Position numbers and translations under genes: made by a program. A model generated the notes under the pieces. It was not told the origin of the DNA, made no database searches, and saw only the letters and a list, made by a program, of their open reading frames with translations. A DNA stretch of 6,615 nucleotides. It comes from Moraxellaceae bacterium. GTDB taxonomy: Bacteria; Pseudomonadota; Gammaproteobacteria; Pseudomonadales; Moraxellaceae. Below are positions 5,026 to 6,615 of the stretch, piece by piece (positions within the stretch are counted from its first letter, which is position 1; every line of letters starts with the position of its first letter). The DNA lies in NCBI GenBank assembly GCA_030684415.1, contig JAUXNL010000277.1, positions 1 to 6,615 on the forward strand. Reading direction: 5' to 3'.

Positions 5026-6150
5026 GTGGATTTTTCACTGAATGATGACCAGAAAATGCTGCGCGACTCCGTCGCGAAATTCGTCAAAGGCAGCTATGAC
5101 TTCGACACTCGCCGCAAGATCGTGAAGGACAAGGCCAGTCTCGACACAGCCATCTGGCAGCAAATGGCCGATCTCGGCTGGCTGGCCATTCCCTTTGCGG
5201 AAGAGGATGGTGGCATTGGCGGCACCTTGGTTGAAACCATGATCCTGCTCGAAGAGTTCGGTCGCGGCCTGGTGGTGGAGCCCTACATTCCTACGGTTGT
5301 CACCGGCGGCGGTTTTTTGCGCAGGGCCGATGCCCGCCTCAAAGAAAAATATCTGCCCGCACTGATTGAAGGCCGTCTGCAAATCGCATTTGCCCTCAAT
5401 GAATACGAGCGTGCCGGGGGCATCGAGAATTGCGCCCTCACCGCCACCCGCCATGGAAACGCATGGGTACTCAACGGCGTGAAACTGCTGGTACAGAACG
5501 GCGACAAGGCTGATGTGCTGGTCGTACTGGCTCGCACCTCAGGCACGGCCGGCCATCGCGACGGGCTGAGCTTGCTGCTGGTCGATGCCGGCGCAGAGGG
5601 AGTTCAGCGTCGTCCCCACCGCACGGTGGATGGCGGCATGGCAGCCGAAATCACGTTCAATAATGTCGTGGTCGCTGAAGATGCCGCTATCGGCGCTGTG
5701 GGAACAGCAGCGGCACTGGCTGACACCGTCATTCATGAAACCATTCTGGCGCTGGCAGCCGAGGCCACAGGGGCACTCTCCGTACTCGTCCACTCCACAG
5801 TGGAATACACCAAACAGCGAAAGCAGTTTGGCCAGCCCATCGGCAGCTTTCAGGCACTGCAACACCGGATGGCGGACATGTTCATGCAGTACGAACAAAC
5901 CCGTTCGCTTCTGCTGTGCGCGACATTGAAGGTGCTGGAAGGCCATGACGACGCCGCGCGCGCCGTGCATGCACTGAAGGCCCATATCGGGCGCGGCGGT
6001 AAAAAAATCGCACAAGAAGCAGTGCAATTGCATGGCGGCATGGGCATGACGGACGAACTGCATATCGGCCATTACTTCAAGCGCATCACCGCAATTGATG
6101 CTTTGTTCGGTAATGCCGACCTGCATCTGCGAGCGTTTGCAGCCGCCTGA
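5026..6150 (+). CDS. Acyl-CoA dehydrogenase, small subunit, PimD-like
   Basis: This 374-residue acyl-CoA dehydrogenase paralogue matches the small subunit of PimC/PimD-type enzymes. The opening DFSLNDDQKMLRDSV and the block LGWLAIPFAEEDGGIGGTLVE are typical. The middle-domain loop normally read as SEPGAGSD is NEYERAGGIE (125-134), so it is degenerate. The C-terminal domain retains RKQFGQPIGSFQALQHRMAD from residue 265, which reaches the FAD across the dimer interface, and LHGGMGMTDELHIGHYFKR (335-353). At the YEGT position it reads LFGN (360-363), and by eye the E246-equivalent of the large subunit aligns with Thr239 (next to Glu238), so it probably has no catalytic base and serves a structural, FAD-sharing role. 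I chose GTG 5026 because GGGAG ends 7 nt upstream; TTG at 5020 is only 1 nt from that site. It is co-transcribed with the large subunit. Confidence 0.9.
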   Translation: MDFSLNDDQKMLRDSVAKFVKGSYDFDTRRKIVKDKASLDTAIWQQMADLGWLAIPFAEEDGGIGGTLVETMILLEEFGRGLVVEPYIPTVVTGGGFLRRADARLKEKYLPALIEGRLQIAFALNEYERAGGIENCALTATRHGNAWVLNGVKLLVQNGDKADVLVVLARTSGTAGHRDGLSLLLVDAGAEGVQRRPHRTVDGGMAAEITFNNVVVAEDAAIGAVGTAAALADTVIHETILALAAEATGALSVLVHSTVEYTKQRKQFGQPIGSFQALQHRMADMFMQYEQTRSLLLCATLKVLEGHDDAARAVHALKAHIGRGGKKIAQEAVQLHGGMGMTDELHIGHYFKRITAIDALFGNADLHLRAFAAA

Positions 6151-6244
6151 GCCGGCCAAAGAAATGACCACGCAAGGCTAGCGCATCTCTGGATAACGCC
6201 GCTCGCCTTGAGCCTCTGCAACAGGGACTTCCGGTGCTCATCGA

Positions 6245-6325
6245 AGGAGCCGCTGACACAGCCGCTCCTGAGTTCTTTGAGTCCTTCGGAATGGCGTTAC
6301 TGAGCTTGTCGAAGGACTCAGGAGC
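6245..6325. repeat. Nested, mutually exclusive hairpins with the GAGCTTGTCGAAGG-type repeat
   Basis: GCTCCTGAGT (6264-6273) pairs with ACTCAGGAGC (6316-6325), and GAGTCCTTCG (6279-6288) pairs with CGAAGGACTC (6310-6319). The two pairings share the bases ACTC at 6316-6319, so the left arm looks like a normal GCTCCTGAGTCCTTCG arm with about 9 extra bases (a duplicated GAGT). The same GCTCCT (6264-6269) can instead pair upstream with AGGAGC (6245-6250), extended by GCTG/CAGC. CTGAGCTTGTCGAAGG belongs to a dispersed repeat type seen in many proteobacterial spacers. It may act as a transcript 3' end. Confidence 0.6.
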
Positions 6326-6366
6326 GCCCCGTCGACGACGGCGTTGAGTTTTTCAGGGGCTCATTA

Positions 6367-6400
6367 GCCGCTTGATGGAAAGTGCTTTTCAGCAAGCGGC
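6367..6400. repeat. Hairpin carrying a partial element end
   Basis: GCCGCTTG (6367-6374) pairs perfectly with CAAGCGGC (6393-6400) across an 18-nt loop. The right side contains TTTTCAGCAAGC (6386-6397), the same 12 bases that form one end of copy B (6516-6527) and, reversed, of copy A (3481-3492). This may be a third, truncated copy of the element or the outer part of copy B. Confidence 0.5.
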
Positions 6401-6420
6401 CAACCGGCCAGGGATGGTCG

Positions 6421-6534
6421 GGTCGCGAATCAATCACGCTTGAGTGATTGATTCAGCTTGGAGAGATTCCGGACATGTACCGGAACCGCGGGCTGAAAAA
6501 AATCCGGATGGGCGTTTTTCAGCAAGCTGTTAGA
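6421..6534 (-). repeat. Dispersed hairpin element, copy B (inverted relative to copy A)
   Basis: Read on the minus strand this 114-nt element matches copy A (3473-3557) end to end, except for about 29 nt found only here. It holds three stems: GAATCAATCAC/GTGATTGATTC (6427-6437 with 6444-6454, 11 bp perfect), TTCCGG/CCGGAA (6467-6472 with 6480-6485) around TACATGT reversed, and GCTGAAAAA/TTTTTCAGC (6492-6500 with 6515-6523, 9 bp perfect). The middle stem lies in the part missing from copy A. The last stem resembles a bidirectional terminator, although no T-run follows it. Confidence 0.85.
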
Positions 6535-6585
6535 AGACGTACACCCTTGTGCGCTAGCGCTTCTCTCAATGCGTATATGCCCTAA

Positions 6586-6615
6586 AACAAAGACCCGCCA
6601 TGGCGGGTCTTTGTT
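6586..6615. terminator. Perfect palindromic bidirectional terminator at the window end
   Basis: AACAAAGACCCGCCA (6586-6600) is followed directly by its exact reverse complement (6601-6615). A GC-rich core, GACCCGCC/GGCGGGTC, is bounded by AAAACAAA on one side and TTTGTT on the other, the form of a rho-independent terminator that works in both directions. It lies about 435 bp after the small-subunit stop, so it may serve this operon or, more likely, also a converging gene beyond the window. Confidence 0.85.

Larger units (their letters stand above)
6151..6585. other. Non-coding 3' spacer rich in hairpins
   Basis: No gene is supported here. The stretch is a run of inverted repeats: nested hairpins at 6245-6325, an 8-bp stem at 6367-6400, and element copy B at 6421-6534. 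GCGCTAGCGC (6551-6560) is a perfect 10-bp palindrome. The 3' end of the dehydrogenase transcript probably lies in this region. Bases 6151-6240 show nothing recognisable apart from a six-codon frame without a ribosome site. Confidence 0.6.

Noticed and set aside
5539..6171. 210-codon minus-strand open frame opposite the small subunit
   Set aside because: It is antisense to conserved dehydrogenase motifs, with composition rich in His/Cys/Gln typical of a shadow frame.
6164..6181. Six-codon frame after the small subunit
   Set aside because: It is too short and lacks a ribosome site.
3473..6534. Composite transposon or integron
   Set aside because: No transposase, integrase, target-site duplication or attC-like structure is visible. 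The flanking repeats are short hairpin elements only.

Overview
The window reads as a piece of a proteobacterial chromosome, most likely betaproteobacterial. It is GC-rich, its Shine-Dalgarno sites are strong (GAGG/GGAG), its genes are tightly packed, and its spacers carry short palindromic repeats of a kind common in Beta- and Gammaproteobacteria: the ATTCCCGCGAAAGCGGGAA type and the GAGCTTGTCGAAGG type. No rRNA, tRNA, CRISPR array, transposase, integrase or phage gene is visible. The taxonomic call is an inference from style, not from a marker gene.

Layout from left to right. (1) Bases 1-69 hold the first 23 codons of a gene that leaves the window on the minus strand. Two tandem operator-like palindromes (105-140) and a 44-bp near-perfect palindrome (177-220) separate it from a divergent TetR/CecR-type regulator (249-911). 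(2) A 414-bp spacer between convergent units (912-1325) holds a likely minus-strand terminator, a REP-type inverted pair and a duplicated small hairpin. (3) A minus-strand operon runs from 3431 down to 1326: an FMN-dependent nitronate monooxygenase-like (NPD) oxidoreductase, a YdjA-type nitroreductase and a YiiD_C/MadB-type hot-dog protein. The genes overlap or nearly touch. (4) A 379-bp divergent spacer (3432-3810) holds repeat copy A, a potentially multibranched structured region and a TATAAT box. (5) A plus-strand pair follows: a 400-residue and a 374-residue acyl-CoA dehydrogenase, 12 bp apart, matching the large and small subunits of a PimC/PimD-like heteromeric enzyme. (6) The last 465 bp hold nested hairpins, repeat copy B (an inverted relative of copy A) and a perfect 30-bp palindromic terminator.

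How the genes may work together. The large dehydrogenase subunit keeps a plausible catalytic glutamate (E246, isovaleryl-CoA dehydrogenase-type position). The small subunit appears to lack a catalytic base, so the two probably form one enzyme that introduces an alpha,beta double bond into an unusual acyl-CoA, such as a dicarboxylyl-, branched or ring-bearing one. The divergent operon adds two flavoproteins and an acyl-thioester/ACP enzyme. This suggests peripheral acyl-CoA catabolism, with steroid-ring, pimelate or aromatic side-chain degradation as possibilities, but the substrate cannot be read from sequence. The TetR protein most likely controls itself and the divergent truncated gene. Its operator motif was not found upstream of the other two units.

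I see no clearly new multi-gene system. The most unusual features are the inverted A/B repeats bracketing the dehydrogenase pair, the long palindrome in the regulator's leader, and the structured spacer at 3553-3677.
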